Source: Epiperipatus broadwayi
Taxonomy: Eukaryota > Onychophora > Udeonychophora > Euonychophora > Peripatidae
DNA: 64,000 nt
Reading direction: 5' to 3'
NCBI GenBank assembly: GCA_028023455.1
Contig: JAQFVV010012422.1
Span: 7,925,210 to 7,989,209 of the forward strand
The position numbers were made by a program, and so were the translations under genes. Position 1 is the first letter of the stretch, and every line of letters starts with the position of its first letter. Below, piece after piece: positions 1-12,390 of this stretch. The notes under the pieces were generated by a model. It was not told the DNA's origin and ran no database searches. It saw only the letters and a program-made list of their open reading frames with translations.

Positions 1-411
1 TAACAACATAGTTTACCTATGTGCCACAAATATTTTAAACCCTTATGAATTACAACATGAAATATCATAACATGTTTCATACCTTTATGGATCATCTTTA
101 ATGCTCTCTCTACCATCACAAAATCTTGCAACCAATTGAAAACATTTTTGTGACTTTCATCTTCAATGCCATATAGAGTTTGAATCATTTAAAATATTTT
201 AGTAGCAGTTTTGTCCAATTTGAAAGATAAAATTTGATGTTAACACTTTGTTCCATTATAAATTAAGTAGAACTGGGTCCATATTCTAGTATATTGATTC
301 AGAAATGGCACTAGAGAGAGAATCAATCACCTCTCCATTGGAGTCCAGTAATATATATATATAATATTATAAATCAATGTCTGTATTTCTTCAAAATAAT
401 ATACGCAAATT
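1..411. other. AT-rich intergenic, no gene seen
   Basis: No open frame of note and no recognised repeat family apart from a short (TA)n run near 350-365. It abuts the inverted repeat that begins near 412. Confidence 0.5.
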
Positions 412-553
412 TATAAATAAATATTTAAAAACACAGTATTTAAAAGCTTATAAAATATATATGTATAACCGTCACTTAGGAGCGCTTTCAACTAACTTGT
501 AGCTTTGTCAACTATCACGTTTAAAATGTCAGCTTTCCCATAATTCTATGATG

Positions 554-811
554 TCAATTTTCCCATAATTCTGTGATCTTAATGTTTGCTGCTTGCCTAT
601 TAACCAAATGTTGCTTGTATTTACATATCAACATCGCCTCTTTAATTTTCCTTTTATTATTATTTCTTTCAGTTTTCAATATTTTTACGCTGTTATAATT
701 AAAATCGAAACCATCTATACATGATTTATTATGGTCATAAAAGACAGAAAATGATAAATTATCATTATTTTTAAAATTTTGTTTTATATTTTGAACCCTT
801 TTACAAAACAA
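554..811 (-). pseudogene. Penelope-like element C-terminal fragment, left arm
   Basis: The reading frame gives about 85 residues including ERNNNKRKIKEAMLI and HLVNRQAANIKITELWEN, then a stop. Basic KRKIKEA followed by an NRQ...LW end is the usual C-terminal signature of Penelope-like proteins, just after the GIY-YIG endonuclease. The same NRQ ending occurs in the larger Penelope-like relic at 23.36-26 kb. The reverse transcriptase and most of the GIY-YIG domain are absent, so this is a 5'-truncated copy. It faces outward from the palindrome centre. Confidence 0.6.
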
Positions 812-879
812 AATTTTAAAAATAATGATAATTTATCAGCTTCTGTCTTTTATGACCATAATAAATAATACAAAATAAA

Positions 880-1103
880 ATTTTAAAAATAATAATAATT
901 TATCAGCTTCTGTCTTTTATGACCATAATAAATCATGTATATATGGTTTCGATTTTAATTATAACAACATAAAAATATTGGAAACTGAAAGAAATAATAA
1001 TAAAAGGAAAATTAAAGAGGCGATGTTGATATGTAAATACAAGCAACATTTGGTTAATAGGAAAGCAGCAAACATTAAGATCACAGAATTATGGGAAAGT
1101 TGA
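880..1103 (+). pseudogene. Penelope-like element C-terminal fragment, right arm
   Basis: This is the mirror copy of the fragment at 554-811. The frame ends with NIKITELWES and a stop at 1101-1103, and carries ERNNNKRKIKEAMLI. It differs from the left arm by several substitutions (for example NRKA instead of NRQA), so the duplication is not very recent. Confidence 0.6.
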
Positions 1104-1329
1104 CATCATAGAATTATGGGAAAGCTGACATTTTAAACGTGATAGTTGACAAAGCTACAAGTTAGTTGAAAGCGCTCCTAATATACATATATTTTTTATA
1201 AGCTTTTAAATACTGTATTTTTAAATATTTATTTATACATATATATATACACACATACATATTACTGCAATCTTTAGTGTCTATATAAATATAATGGACC
1301 ATAAATAAAGGTGGGATTCCATTTTTATT

Positions 1330-1425
1330 GATAAAAGGAGGTTGCCTTGACAACAATTTGAGATTGTTTATTGTTTTTGATATTGTCTAAGTGTTGATTG
1401 GTTTCTAATAATATATATTGTAATT
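1330..1425 (-). repeat. Interspersed repeat fragment (QHLDN repeat)
   Basis: The segment starting TTGCCTTGACAACA and ending near GTCTAAGTGTTGATTGG recurs at 28140-28212 and 54360-54440. On the minus strand it reads NQHLDN, which may be a relic of a coding sequence I cannot identify. Confidence 0.5.
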
Positions 1426-1521
1426 CCTCATCATTTGTTATCTTATAACTGATCAATAGCCAACACATTGGCAAGCCAAAATCATAATAATGTAACCCAA
1501 TAACTGTCCAGGATAGAGAGA

Positions 1522-1597
1522 CAATACAATATGAAACCAGCTGTGAATAAATCTCTATCCAATACAATATGAAACCAGCTGTGAATAAATCTCTATC
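1522..1597. repeat. 38-bp tandem duplication
   Basis: Two adjacent, identical or nearly identical 38-bp copies begin at 1522 and 1560, each starting CAATACAATATGAAACC. Confidence 0.85.
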
Positions 1598-1600
1598 CAA

Positions 1601-2082
1601 TGCACTTTAAAACTCATAAATCTCTCAGGTTCTTTTATAGTATAAATCTCAGAAAACGAATATAATTAATAACAATAATAATTATCTTAATAGAATATTC
1701 TTATTAGGCTACAATTATAGGGTTTGAAACTTATACTCTCGCGGTTCACGTTATAAGCTTAGATATCTTAAAACTTTAAATACTAGTTCAAGTTTCAATA
1801 TTTTGGTTTAATTTCAGATTTATATTATACTTAACATATGCAATATTTATTTAAGTTGTAAATAAAACATTTTATATCATTTTTATAACTTTATTTTTAA
1901 CATGGTTATGCTTCAATCAAATATAAAAAGCAAATATACAAAACTGAGTATATCAATATTTAAATGATTACTAATTATCATACAAAACATTCTTTAAAGC
2001 ATTTTAAATTTTTTCCATGTATAAATATTTTATTTATCCGGCATATAAGAATATCTAAGTCTATAATTTTATAATAAACTAA
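1601..2082. other. AT-rich intergenic, nothing recognised
   Basis: No supported gene or known repeat seen. Confidence 0.5.
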
Positions 2083-2773
2083 TTTTGAAATATGAATTTT
2101 TTTCTACAGTACAGACTTTTTTATACCTGCACTCTATATGCAATATGTAGAAAGTTTAAACTCAGACTTTCACATGACCCTTAATCAGCCACGCTATCTC
2201 AGACCACTGATACACTTGATCACACACATGTCAAAATGATAAATAATCACCAATATACATATTTTGTGCTAAACCAGCACTTGCCAGTTGGTCCAGATTA
2301 TCATCTCCACACATATATACAATCAAAGCTCAGCTTATATTAAGATAGCCAATCTTCATATATTAATGGACAAGCTTCAAACTACTCCATCCCACAATTC
2401 TTCAATCATCCATTTCTGGGCGTTGAGCATCCCATCATCAGATTTTCAATGAAATGGATGGCTGAAGAGTTGTGGGGTAGAGTGGTTTGAAGCCTGTCCA
2501 TTAAATTATGAAGAGTGTCTTTCTTAATATAATCTTAGCTTTGATCCTATATATGTGTGGAGATGATAATCTGGACCAAGCACGAAATACATATATTGGT
2601 GATTATTTATCTTTTCAGCATGTATGCGATCAAGTGTATCAGTGGTATGAGATAGCATAGATGGTTAAGGGTCGTATGAAAGGCTGAGTTCAAAGCCCCT
2701 ATATATTACATATAGAAGTGCAGATATGAAAAAGCCTGTACTGTGAAAAAAAAATTCATATTTCAAAATATAA
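2083..2773. mobile_element. Family A palindromic hammerhead element
   Basis: Left (minus-sense) and right (plus-sense) arms are reverse complements, from ATATGAATTTTTTTCTACAG near 2091 to its complement near 2760, with the centre near 2430. Each arm should carry a hammerhead ribozyme. The left one (about 2241-2305, minus) has a mutated core (CUGGCAA, CAAAA). The right one (about 2561-2612) has lost the CUGAUGAG and the 5' side of stem II between CCAA and GCACGAAA, so both are dead. The right arm keeps a tRNA-like segment with pol III A and B boxes. A further copy in the same orientation follows at 2880-3165. Confidence 0.75.
2653..2696 (+). promoter_or_regulatory. Putative pol III A box and B box (tRNA-like)
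   Basis: TAGCATAGATGG at 2653-2664 matches the A-box consensus TRGCNNAGNNGG. GTTCAAAGC at 2688-2696 matches the B-box consensus GWTCRANNC. The spacing is tRNA-like. They lie downstream of the ribozyme position in the same sense, so a transcript would run outward from the palindrome and could enter the next family A copy at 2880. Confidence 0.5.
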
Positions 2774-2879
2774 TGCTTTAAGGTCTGTCCATCACTTGTA
2801 TAGGTATGTAAATGGATTATGCCCTGTACATGAGGGGTCAGAATGACTTGTGGTCAACAATGGTAGGAGTAGAAGGTTG

Positions 2880-3165
2880 GCACTAAGGTGGGATTTGAGC
2901 ATTCCATCATCAGATTTTCAATGAAATGGCTGGCTAAAGAGTTGTGGGGTGAAGTGGTTTGAAGCCTGTCCATTAAAGTATGAATATCGGCTATCTTAAT
3001 ATAAGCTGAGCTTTGACTGTATATATGTGTGGAGATGATAATCTGGATTGACTGATGAGTGCTTTAGCACGAAATAACCATGTGTGTCATCAAGTGTATC
3101 AGCAGTATGAGATAGCTTGGATGGTTGAGAGTCATGTGAAAGTCTGAACCCTAACCCCTATAAAC
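2880..3165 (+). mobile_element. Family A copy with internally deleted hammerhead
   Basis: Same orientation as the right arm of the preceding palindrome. The core at 3052-3076 reads CUGAUGAG, then UGCU-UU-AGCA, then CGAAAU, giving a perfect G-C-closed stem II. The 3' side of stem I and stem III are deleted: the sequence jumps from GAAATA to CATGTGTG. Copies at 2430-2773 and 2880-3165 form a direct tandem with a spacer of about 110 bp. Confidence 0.7.
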
Positions 3166-3585
3166 TAATTTATAATATTTGCATCGGATGAAGTAATGCA
3201 TCAGATAGAACGGGCATATTTTATGCGATCCACAGTATTACAAAAACATACTTAAATAGAATTTAATGAAATATATGCAGGTGAAATGGATAAATAAATC
3301 TAGTTAAATACTAATATTAATAAGTGATCGTTGAAATGTACTCTATTAAAACAATGAATAATAGAACTTTATCATTATACGATTTTCTGGTTAATAAATG
3401 CAATAATAATGGAAATGAAAACGGTAATGTATTTTAATAATAACAAAAATATTTATTCATAATTTATATTTGAAATTTGGTGCAATAGATATCAAAAAAT
3501 ATTAATTTTAATTTAACAGATAACATAACAAAGTATTTACACAAGTTTACAATAAATATCATCTTTAAGTATTGCTGCAAAATTA
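3166..3585. other. AT-rich intergenic, nothing recognised
   Basis: No supported gene or repeat seen. Confidence 0.5.
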
Positions 3586-4506
3586 TTTCAGTTGGAATGA
3601 CGTTTAATAAATTCTAGACAATTTCACCCAGTCATTCATTCAGACATCGTATATAGTAATTTAAAGTGACGGTTCCATCCTCACGCTTTACTTTCCAGTA
3701 CTTCAGATTTGCTCATATATAAGCATTTGAGTCATAGGAATAAGAGATTCCTTTTATTCCTGCATAAATACTATATCTTATATTGGTGAGAAAGTATTCA
3801 TTTATTATTAACACTCACAAAGCGTATGCACAATTAACTTAAAAAGGCTGATAATTGAATGTATACAATTGTAAACATATGCTATATAAAATAAATGCTT
3901 ATTTACATATGATTAAGTTTCAGTTGGAATGACGTTTAGTAAATTCTAGACAATTTCACCCGCATCATTCATTCAGACATCGTAAATTGTAATTTAAAGT
4001 GACGGTTACATCCTCACGCTTTACTTGCTAGTACTTCAGATTTGCTCATATATAAGCTTTTGAGTTATAGGAATAAGAGGATTCTTTTATTCCTGATAAA
4101 TACTATATCTTGTATTGGTGAGAAAGTATTCATTTATTATTAACACTCAAAGCTATACAATTACTTAAAAAGGCTGATAATTGAATGTATACAATTGTAA
4201 ACATATCTATATAAAATAAATGCTTATTTACATATGATTAAGTTTCAGTTGGAATGACGTTTAGTAAATTCTAGACAATTTCACCCGCATCATTCATTCA
4301 GACATCGTAAATTGTAATTTAAAGTGACGGTTCCATCCTCACGCTTTATTTAGTACTTAGATTTCTCATATATAAGCATTTGAGTTATAGGAATAAGAGG
4401 ATTCCTTTTATCTGCATAAATACTATATCTTTATTGGTGAGAAAGTATTCATTTTTATTAACACTAAAGCTTGCACAATTAGCTTAAAAGGCTGATATTT
4501 GAATAA
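3586..4506. repeat. Three-copy tandem repeat, period about 330 bp
   Basis: TTTCAGTTGGAATGACGTTT starts copies at 3586, 3918 and 4243 (periods 332 and 325). The third copy is shortened and carries small deletions. Copies share the segment from GACATCGTA to TTAAAGTGACGGTT and a terminal AAAGGCTGATA. No coding frame is seen. This may be a satellite seed or a local triplication. Confidence 0.9.
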
Positions 4507-5114
4507 TAAGACTTGCATTATTTATCAGGTTTTTACAATTATCATCCAATGCATTTCTCCAACTATTTTGCACTAAGGATAAAATAACAAATATATATGC
4601 CTATATTAGACCACTAGCATAAATAATAGCTTCTTAATGATTTCAACTACGTTTCAAAACCAGTGTGAGAACGCCTTTGTTCTTACTTTACAAAAATAGC
4701 ATCTCATATAAACTATAAGTACACCTTTACGATATTATTAGCACCTATGAGAGGTGAAGAAATAGATATAAGATACATAATAAAATTCAAAACTGCTTAC
4801 AATACTAAATTGTAGTAACTAGAAAATAATTTTAAAATAAATATGCCTTGAAAATGCCCTTAAATATTCAATAACACATTTAAACATTGCAAAGTAGTAT
4901 ACAAATAGGCACCCTGTTTCTATGTACAGACAGTGCCAAAAGATTAATGAGCTCTCTTTCATGGCAGGGCCTATCATATGCAATAGCAATAGAATAATAT
5001 AATAAACAATAAACAATATATGAATGGTCACCTGGTATCTATGTGCAGGCTATGCTGAAAAATTAATAAACCACTATCTCCGATGGAGGAGTTGAGCATA
5101 TACAAGAGCACCAC
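4507..5114. other. Intergenic with a diverged direct repeat
   Basis: Segments near 4900-4985 and 5028-5105 resemble each other (TTTCTATGTACAGACAGTGC versus ATCTATGTGCAGGCTATGC) and look like a diverged tandem duplication. Nothing else is recognised. Confidence 0.4.
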
Positions 5115-5510
5115 ATGATCACCATTTCTTGTTCATAACTGTTATTAAAACAGACAAAACTCTCCATACAGTAGTGCCACTCACTGCAAGCCAGAGTAAT
5201 AAATGGATGCCAGAAGGTTTGTGCATAAAATCCCTATCTAGTGCCTACTCATCCAATATCGCTGACTAGATTCTAGCTTATGGTTTTCCAGCACTGCACC
5301 TAGATCTTAGGATCTAATGCAACCCTTCAGCAGCCACCTTTTATCTCCTCTTAACTACAAAACTATGAGTAGGCACTAGATAGGATTTTATGCAAAAACC
5401 TTCTGGCATCCATTGATTACTCTGGTTTGCATTGAATGAAACAACTGTATGGAGAGTTTTGCCTGTTTTAGTAACAGTTATGAGCAAGTATAAAAAACAG
5501 TGATTATGTA
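5115..5510 (-). mobile_element. Family B element with long TIRs, ribozyme lost
   Basis: Terminal inverted repeats of roughly 100 bp: ACTCTCCATACAGTAGTGCC near 5160 and its diverged complement near 5450. Flanks are extended by ACAGTTATGA and its complement. Inside the left TIR lies the ribozyme region on the minus strand, but the CUGAUGA core is deleted, leaving only AAGCTAGAATCTAGTC. Element sense is minus. Confidence 0.75.
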
Positions 5511-5639
5511 ATTAGTGATTTAATACTAATCCTGCCTAATAAGATAATGGTGGCTATGGTTATTAAAGAACTAAAGACACTAATATATATGGGTATTGAA
5601 CTGAGTTTAGACCTGTATGGACATATAAGCTAATGAGCT

Positions 5640-5935
5640 TAGATTGAAAATAGTATTATGTTTTCAATTTCATTCTCATAGTTTTGTAGTTAAGTAGAGA
5701 TAAAAAGTGACTGCTGGTGGGTTGCATTAGATCTCAAGATCTAGGTGCAGTGCTCTCACATCCAAGGCTCCTCATTGATGAAAGCCACAAGCTAGAAACT
5801 AGTCTGGGGATATTGCATGATTAGGCACTAAATAGGGATTTTATTCTCAAGCCTTCTGGCATCCATTGATTACTCTGGCTTGCACTGAATGGCACTAATG
5901 TATGAAGAGTTTTGCCTGTTTTAATTTTTTTATAT
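5640..5935 (+). mobile_element. Family B copy, plus sense
   Basis: Contains the family B internal part (ATAGTTTTGTAGTTAAGTAG onward), the hammerhead region and the right terminal repeat ending GTTTTGCCTGTTTTAA. The left terminal repeat is missing. It is followed after about 85 bp by the long (TAA)n array. Confidence 0.75.
5760..5818 (+). ncRNA. Hammerhead ribozyme, family B, C3 mutated
   Basis: Outer stem I AUCCAA (5760-5765) pairs 5 of 6 with UUGCAU (5813-5818). Inner stem I UCCUCA (5769-5774) pairs with UGGGGA (5805-5810). The core is UUGAUGA at 5775-5781, so the essential C is now U. Stem II AGC/GCU has loop CACAA. GAAAC is at 5795-5799 and the GUC triplet at 5802-5804. Architecture is kept, but the C3 change should abolish cleavage. 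Confidence 0.6.
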
Positions 5936-6020
5936 GCAATAGCAAGAGAAAAAATATCAATACCAATTTCCAAATTAGCAGCTGACTTCAGTAGTGTGTA
6001 AATAAATAAATTATCAAAGC

Positions 6021-8249
<2,229 letters not shown>

Positions 8250-8580
8250 CATAACAGGCAAAACTCTCCATACAGTAGTGCCACTCAGTGCAGCCAGAGT
8301 AATCAATGGATGCCAGAAGGCTTGTGCATAAATTCCCCATAGTTTTGTAGTTGAGTAGAGATAAAGGGTGGCAGCTGGAGGATTGCATTAGGTACTCTGA
8401 TTTAGGTGCAGTTCTCTCAGATCCAAAGTTCTTCACTGATGAAAGCCACAAACTAAACACTGGTCTGGTGATATTGGATGAATAGGCATTAGATAGGGAT
8501 TTTATGCATGTCTTCTGGAATCCATTGATTACTTTGCCTTGCACCGAGTGGCACTACTGTGTGGAGAGTTTTGCCTGTTT
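8250..8580 (+). mobile_element. Family B element with both TIRs
   Basis: The left terminal repeat (about 8250-8336, starting AGGCAAAACTCTCCATACAG) and the right terminal repeat (about 8490-8577) are reverse complements of about 85-90 bp. The 150-bp interior carries GTTGCATTAGG, GGTGCAGTTCTCTCAGATCC and then the hammerhead region (about 8420-8480). The core CUGAUGA is intact, but GAAAC has become AAACAC and stem II is weakened, so it is probably inactive. This copy gives the unit structure: TIR, interior, ribozyme next to one TIR, TIR. Confidence 0.8.
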
Positions 8581-9545
8581 TAACAGTTTGAGCAAGCATA
8601 AGAAATGGTGATTATGTAATGTTTAGTGGTTTAAACTATATGCATTAAACAGTTGTTTTTCCAAGATTATGTGATATTTTGAGCACCACAAGTGATAGAT
8701 TGAGCATACGAGTTTATCACTTTGACACTATTCTAAACTATAGAGAGCAAATACATATTTATTGATCAGTCATCAGAACATTATGATGTTTGAATTGTTG
8801 AAATGATAGGTTAACATTCAGGAAACTTTAATTCTTAAACTCATTGCACTTAGCTAGTTGTATATCAGATCATGATGTAATGTTAGAAGTCTATTAGTAG
8901 AGAAGGATAAAATTATTTAATAATGAATTAATATGGAGTGAATAATGTTAAAATCTAAAAAAAAAAAAATTAGTAACAAATAGTGTTGAAAATACAAGAG
9001 TGATGCATTGAGACTAAGTTATAAAATAGAAAAAAAAAGTGGGATCAAAAGTTTGACAAAAATATTAATAAAAATAATATAATGGATTGATACTGCCTGA
9101 AATTCATGGAAATAATAAAAGTGAGTTGTAATTCATGGACTGTGACCTCCAAAATCGAATCATAGAGAGGAATAAATGAAAAAAAAGATCTCATTTTAAA
9201 AAAATAGTAGGTGAAATTATATTATAGTCATGGAGAAAAATAGATAAGATTTATTTACCCAAGAAGAAAAGTACATAGATTAAGTAGAGCCACGAAAAAA
9301 GCTTAATGGCACTTTAAATATAGTCAAGAGAAAAAGAAGAAATAAAATTATGAACCTCTATTATAGTCAAGAACTGTTACAGCTAAGAAGTAGTTAATGC
9401 TAAACTATAATCATGAGCTGAAATATTGGATATTATAGTTAAAGATTTTGAGTAAAATGGGTTGGATTACCCTCTTGCCAAAAAAGAAAATAAATGAAGT
9501 TACTTATAGTTATAAAAAAGACACTATATTATATACAAAGAGTAG
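8581..9545. other. AT-rich intergenic
   Basis: No gene supported. TATAGTCA-like words recur (near 9223, 9260, 9362 and 9410) without a clear period. Confidence 0.4.
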
Positions 9546-9860
9546 ATGAGATTATCATCAGATTTTCAATTGAATGATTGGTTTGAAGAGTTGGAATGTG
9601 AAGTGGATTGAAGCCTGTCCATTAAAGTATGAAGATTGGTATCTTAATATATATATATCTGAGCACTTATTGCATATATGTGTAGAGATGATAATCTGGA
9701 CCAACTGATGATTGCTGGTTTAGCATGAAATACGTATATTGGTGATTATATATCTTTTCAACATATAAGTATTCAAGTGTATCAGTGTTATGAGATAGAA
9801 TGGAGAGTGGTGGGTCATGTGAAAGTCTGTGCTCATATACTCTATATAATAGCATTATTA
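9546..9860 (+). mobile_element. Family A single arm, plus sense
   Basis: Runs from ATCATCAGATTTTCAATTGA through GAAGCCTGTCCATTAAAGTA, then the ribozyme, then the tRNA-like end near 9800. The mirrored arm is absent. Confidence 0.75.
9690..9749 (+). ncRNA. Hammerhead ribozyme (type I), family A
   Basis: Outer stem I GAUAAUC (9690-9696) pairs with GAUUAU (9744-9749). Inner stem I CCAA (9701-9704) pairs with UUGG (9739-9742). The core CUGAUGA is at 9705-9711. Stem II UGCU/AGCA has loop GGUUU but a U-U mismatch at the core-proximal pair (9712 with 9726). GAA is at 9727-9729. Stem III AUA/UAU has loop CG. Predicted cleavage is after A9738 (AUA triplet). All core bases are present; the U-U pair may lower activity. 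Confidence 0.65.
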
Positions 9861-10864
9861 GGTAAATTCTAATAGACTTTTGTTAAAAAAAAAATAGAAT
9901 TCTTTAATGTATTTTTGAAATACAAGCATGCTCCAATATTGATAAATGAGTTCTCAGAAAATAATGGAGAAGCAACAGCAACCTGTAGACCCGGTTTGCA
10001 AAATTTTCCACTTTACCATGCATTAAACCATTTGAACCCTTAATACCATGATTAAGAGAGATGAACTGCAAAGTATGGGTAAAATACTGTATATGTCAAT
10101 CTGTTTTATCAAATATATTAAAATTAATGATTTTCTGAAATGTCCAATGACTTGTTTCAGAATTTATTGCTGCAGAATTAATTACGATCATAATGTTCTA
10201 AGTGACGCCACAAAAACTATGCCTTTTTTTTTTTACTGCCTTTTTATGTGACAGAAAAGCTTAGTTTTGACAATTATTAAAAAAAGTGAAACTAGATTAA
10301 ACATCAGCAGAGAAATATATATTTATTTAAAAATATATAAGAAAATAAAAATTAGTCAAAGAATCTATATAATACAATATTTATACCTTATACGATTACA
10401 ATGGGGGGGGGGGGAATAATCAGAATACAATATTTTAAGAAAGTATGTTTGCAGTTTTAAAATATGCACAGATGAAAAAAATTAAATGTTTCTTTCGTTT
10501 TGTCTTTCTTTACAATATGGTTAAGATAGAGTTTCACGTAAAATAAAAGTTATTAACAAATCTGATTGGTTGATTAACTACTAACAGCAAAATTGTGAGA
10601 AATACTTTGAAAGGAATTGTGGGATAGATAAATGATGCTTCCGTGGTTCTCACGTTACTAGTAAACATACCTCTATATTTAAAACCAGTTGTTCCAAATG
10701 GAAAATAAGATATTACAATGTATTTCAAGTCAATACACACAAGTGTGACCCAATGAAAGATCATCTGGTCTATCTCTAAACTGTCTGCAATGCCATCTCT
10801 AACATCAATGCATATGTTGTATATCAAGATAGTTTAAATATTTACTACAATAGTTACATCACAT
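9861..10864. other. Intergenic, no recognised gene
   Basis: Holds a 12-G run at 10403-10414. A 97-codon open frame on the minus strand (10534-10827) is unusually long for this composition, but I recognise nothing in it. Confidence 0.35.
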
Positions 10865-11200
10865 GATCACCATTCTTTATGCTTACACAAGCTGTTTTCA
10901 CAGAGACTAAGCTCTCCATACAGTAACGCCACTCACTGCAAGTCAGAATAATCAATGGATGCAAAAAAGATCTGTGCATAAAATCCCTATCTAGTATCTA
11001 CTCATCCAATATACCCAGTCTAGTTTTTTGCTTGTGGCTTTCATCAGTGAGAAGCCACAAGCTAGAAACTAATCTGGGTATATTGGATGAGTAGGCATTA
11101 GATAGGGATTTTATGCACAAACCTTCTTGCATCCATTGGTTACTCTGGCTTGCACTGAGTGGCACTACTGTAGAGACTTTAGCCTCTGTGACCACAATAG
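10865..11200. mobile_element. Family B inverted copy pair
   Basis: Left terminal repeat (GCTCTCCATACAGTAACGCC near 10910) and right terminal repeat (near 11110-11180) are reverse complements. The two ribozyme-flanking segments meet back to back near 11040-11060, with AGCCACAAGC occurring in both orientations. The minus-sense core CUGAUGA near 11041 is kept, but GAAAC is mutated to AAAAAC. Confidence 0.7.
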
Positions 11201-11504
11201 TTTTAAGATTCTAACATATCTGGATCACAAGTCCTTCGTAGGTTATCTTCAGAGCTCTCACTGGCATCATAAAATTTTGGAAAACCATTTCAAAAGATTT
11301 ACAATTCATGGCTTTACTGACTCATGTACTTTGAATCAATTCAATTATTTCAGCAACAGTTGTTCTGAATTTAAAACAAAATTTAGTATTTTTCATATTA
11401 CAATTTGTGACCTAGATGCACTTGTACTTTACAATTTAATCTAATTATATTATTACAGGAATTACTGAAACACACAGGCTTATTATATACCTGTGTTTAT
11501 ATAT
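11201..11504. other. Intergenic, no recognised gene
   Basis: A plus-strand frame runs through (to 11444), but its start lies in the preceding family B repeat and it matches nothing I know. Confidence 0.35.
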
Positions 11505-11830
11505 ATAATATATAGGGTATATGAGCACAGACTTTCACATGACCCACCACTCTCCACACTATCTCATAACACTGATACACTTGAACACATATATATTGAA
11601 AAGATAAATAATCACCGATATACGTATTTCATGCTAAACCAGCAAACATCAGTTAGTTCACATTACCATCTCTACACATATATGCTATACATGCTCAGAT
11701 ATATATTAAGATAGCCAAACCTCATACTTTAATGGACAGGCTTTAATCTACTCCACCCTCCAATTCTTCAACAGTCCATTCAATTGAAAATCTGATGATG
11801 GAATGCTCAAAGGCCACCCTGAGGCTGAGA
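11505..11830 (-). mobile_element. Family A single arm, minus sense
   Basis: Reverse orientation of the copy at 9546-9860, ending with the family core AATCTGATGATGGAATGCTC. The hammerhead (about 11611-11675, minus) reads CUGAUGU instead of CUGAUGA and has stem I mismatches, so it is probably dead. Confidence 0.75.
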
Positions 11831-12059
11831 TTCTTGCCATATCGATGTTGACCTAAGGAATTAGAAATAATACCTCGGGTAGCTTGGAGAGAGAACCAAT
11901 CAACTTTTTACTAAGACATACTACTGTGTAAATAGCATAAACATTATTTTAAAATTAACAAATCACTAAAATCATTTCTATTAGAAAATATCAAATAAAA
12001 AAAACGAAAAATTTTTACAAAAAAAAAAAATAATACAGAAAAAACAAACAACAACACTA

Positions 12060-12390
12060 TTTTTATAATATGATTCACACAGAGGCTAAACTGTCCATAC
12101 CGTAGCACAATTCAGTGCAAGCCAGAGTAATCAATGGATGCAAGAAGGTTTGTGCATAAAATCCCTGTGTAGTGCTGACTCATCCAATATCCCCAGACTA
12201 GTTTCTGGCTTGTGGCCTTCATCAGTGAGGAGCTTTGGATCTGAGAGCACTGCATCTAGATCTTGTGATCTAATACAACCCTCCATAAGTCACCTTTTAC
12301 CTACTGTATGGAGAGTTTAGCCTCTGTGTAAACAGCTTGTGTAAGCATAAAGAATGGTGATCATGTGATGTTTAGTGGCTTAATAGTATG
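12060..12390 (-). mobile_element. Family B element, minus sense
   Basis: Left terminal repeat near 12085-12175 (CAATGGATGCAAGAAGG), ribozyme on the minus strand, interior (CTAGATCTTGTGATCTAATA), then a shortened right terminal repeat CTGTATGGAGAGTTTAGCC. The outer ends AGAGGCTAAACTGTCC and CAGCTTGTGTAAGCATAAAG match other copies. Confidence 0.8.
12182..12240 (-). ncRNA. Hammerhead ribozyme (type I), family B, intact core
   Basis: Read on the minus strand. Outer stem I AUCCAA (12240-12235) pairs with UUGGAU (12187-12182). Internal loop AGC/UA. Inner stem I UCCUCA (12231-12226) pairs with UGGGGA (12195-12190). The core CUGAUGA is at 12225-12219. Stem II GGC/GCC has loop CACAA and an A-A at the core-proximal pair. 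GAAAC is at 12205-12201. Stem III is AC/GU with loop UA. The GUC triplet predicts cleavage between 12196 and 12195. All invariant core bases are present, and the split stem I is where natural type I ribozymes place their tertiary contact. This is the clearest ribozyme in the window. Confidence 0.8.

Larger units (their letters stand above)
412..1243. repeat. Large inverted repeat of Penelope-like element ends
   Basis: The left arm (about 412-795) is repeated in reverse complement in the right arm (about 880-1243). Shared landmarks include GCGCTTTCAACTAAC near 483 with its complement near 1160, and the AAGCTTATAA/TTATAAGCTTTTAAA pair near 446 and 1198. The centre (about 796-880) holds a partial extra copy of the inner segment, so the palindrome is not simple. 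Both arms encode the same C-terminal fragment of a Penelope-like protein, facing outward. Penelope-like elements are known to insert as inverted or partly tandem copies, which fits this structure. Confidence 0.8.

Noticed and set aside
3586-4506. CRISPR array
   Set aside because: The units are about 330 bp direct copies without short repeats and variable spacers, and the DNA is eukaryotic.
10534-10827. 97-codon minus-strand frame as a gene
   Set aside because: No family match, splice or start context; left as unidentified intergenic.
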